The position numbers and the translations under genes are program-made. Source: Phascolomyces articulosus (lineage: Eukaryota > Mucoromycota > Mucoromycetes > Mucorales > Lichtheimiaceae). Taken from it: 64,000 nucleotides of DNA. Location: assembly GCA_025677815.1 (NCBI GenBank), contig JAIXMP010000016.1:434001-498000 (forward strand), read 5' to 3'. Positions within the stretch are counted from its first letter, which is position 1. The number at the start of each line of letters is the position of its first letter. Under the pieces are notes generated by a model that was given only the letters and a program-made list of their open reading frames with translations, searched no databases and was not told the origin of the DNA. Of the stretch, positions 63,310 through 64,000 are shown one piece after another.

Positions 63310-63655
63310 AACCCTTGTAACATTGTCATCATCGCACGTATCCCATCCATTCCATCTCAAAAAGTCGATATAGGCAATTTAATTATCAAAAATGTAAATA
63401 TTATCTAATAAAAAAAATACGCCAAGGCTTTTAGACTTAAATTTCCCATTCTTTTTTGTGAAACACTTCCGTCGATCCTTATTTTTTAATGTCATCATCT
63501 GTAAATATAAAAAAATAACAATTCAAACAAAAGGTTCGAGATCGTCGTTCTTTTTTTTCCCTTTTTTTTTCTTTTCTTCATCATATACATCTTTATCCTC
63601 TCCTTATTCTTCTTCTTATTATTAACAAAAAAACAAAATAATCCTTTTTTTTCTA
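63310..63655. other. intergenic region before the last gene
   Basis: About 346 bases: the CMC2 3' UTR with AATAAA, then a strong pyrimidine-rich tract (about 63549-63628) ahead of the next start codon. Confidence 0.5.
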
Positions 63656-64000
63656 ATGGGAACTTCTACTCGACGACGTACATTTATTGGTGTCATACTT
63701 TTATTCATTTATGTTTCCATCTTTTACATTCTTCATAACTCCATGATATTATCAAAAGAGAGTGATGATACATGGAGCCTTTTTGATGGATATAATAACC
63801 ATAACTCTCAACAGCAAAGACCTTTTGTTGATATCCCTGCTCCATCACCTTCTCCATCTTCATCATCATCACAGCAACAGCAACAGCAACAACAGCCGCA
63901 GGAAGTATGTCAAAGCAACCCACAAGCAGTGAATCGTAACGCAGATCCCAATCATACGCAAGCCCATATTGACTTTTGGCGTCGTCTAGACAACGAGACG
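63656..64000 (+). CDS. type II membrane protein, amino end only (runs off the window)
   Basis: The first 115 codons of a gene cut by the window end. A short basic cytoplasmic end (MGTSTRRRTF) is followed by one transmembrane anchor (IGVILLFIYVSIFYILH). Then comes a low-complexity lumenal stem with Pro/Ser and Gln runs, and the start of a folded part (TQAHIDFWRRLDNET). Arginines before the anchor favour cytoplasm-in, lumen-out topology. This is the usual design of Golgi glycosyltransferases, so that is the leading guess, but no catalytic motif lies inside the window. An N-glycosylation site (NHT) occurs in the stem. Confidence 0.6.
   Translation, partial: MGTSTRRRTFIGVILLFIYVSIFYILHNSMILSKESDDTWSLFDGYNNHNSQQQRPFVDIPAPSPSPSSSSSQQQQQQQQPQEVCQSNPQAVNRNADPNHTQAHIDFWRRLDNET

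Overview
The window looks like nuclear DNA from an early-diverging filamentous fungus, most likely a Mucoromycota (Mucorales-type) species. The reasons are strongly AT-rich DNA, many short spliceosomal introns (about 55-130 nt, GTAAG-type donors), a velvet regulator, a Pkc1-type kinase with HR1-HR1-C2-C1-C1-kinase order, a retained SMN protein, and decayed TPR/F-box/LRR genes and Mutator-like transposon remains of the kind common in these genomes. Gene models were built by hand from conserved protein sequence and splice signals. For every model called intact, all intron phases close and the summed exons are a multiple of three. Layout: 1-111 is a possible 3' end of an upstream gene. 2430-6642 is a ten-exon SulP/STAS/cyclic-nucleotide-binding transporter like yeast Vsb1. 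7139-9120 (minus) is a decayed TPR-F-box-LRR gene. 10568-12684 is the ribosome-biogenesis WD40 protein Ytm1. 13724-16340 is a velvet-domain regulator. 17300-20436 (minus) is a SNF2 ATPase of the Rad54/ATRX/ARIP4 group, divergent from a BAG co-chaperone (20704-21569). 21765-22631 (minus) is an unrecognised Gln/His/Ser-rich protein. The middle (about 22.6-41 kb) is an accessory, decaying zone. It holds a dead Mutator-like (FAR1/MULE) transposase, remnants of a multi-exon family I cannot name, a truncated inverted copy of the TPR-F-box-LRR gene, a 67-nt imperfect palindrome, a broken FAD monooxygenase and an ankyrin-like relic. The only sound gene there is mitochondrial ribosomal protein uL23m (38389-38993, minus). 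41457-45756 is a fourteen-exon protein kinase C (Pkc1), followed by a decayed genomic copy of its own kinase exons and 4 kb without genes. 50929-53120 encodes a seven-pass membrane protein with a Cys-rich amino end and a long tail, a candidate orphan receptor. The last 7 kb is gene-dense housekeeping: tRNA CCA-adding enzyme, U5 snRNP WD40 protein SNRNP40 (minus), SMN, the cytochrome-oxidase biogenesis factor Cmc2, and the start of a type II membrane protein. Functional links are loose, as usual in a fungus. SNRNP40 and SMN both serve the spliceosome, and Ytm1, CCA1 and uL23m serve translation. No CRISPR array, rRNA or convincing tRNA gene was seen. The most interesting items are a 14-nt microexon that restores a conserved transporter motif, the seven-pass orphan protein, the Pkc1 whose hydrophobic motif carries proline in place of the phospho-acceptor, a Tudor-less SMN with a perfect YG box, and the set of gene graveyards showing local duplication and decay.
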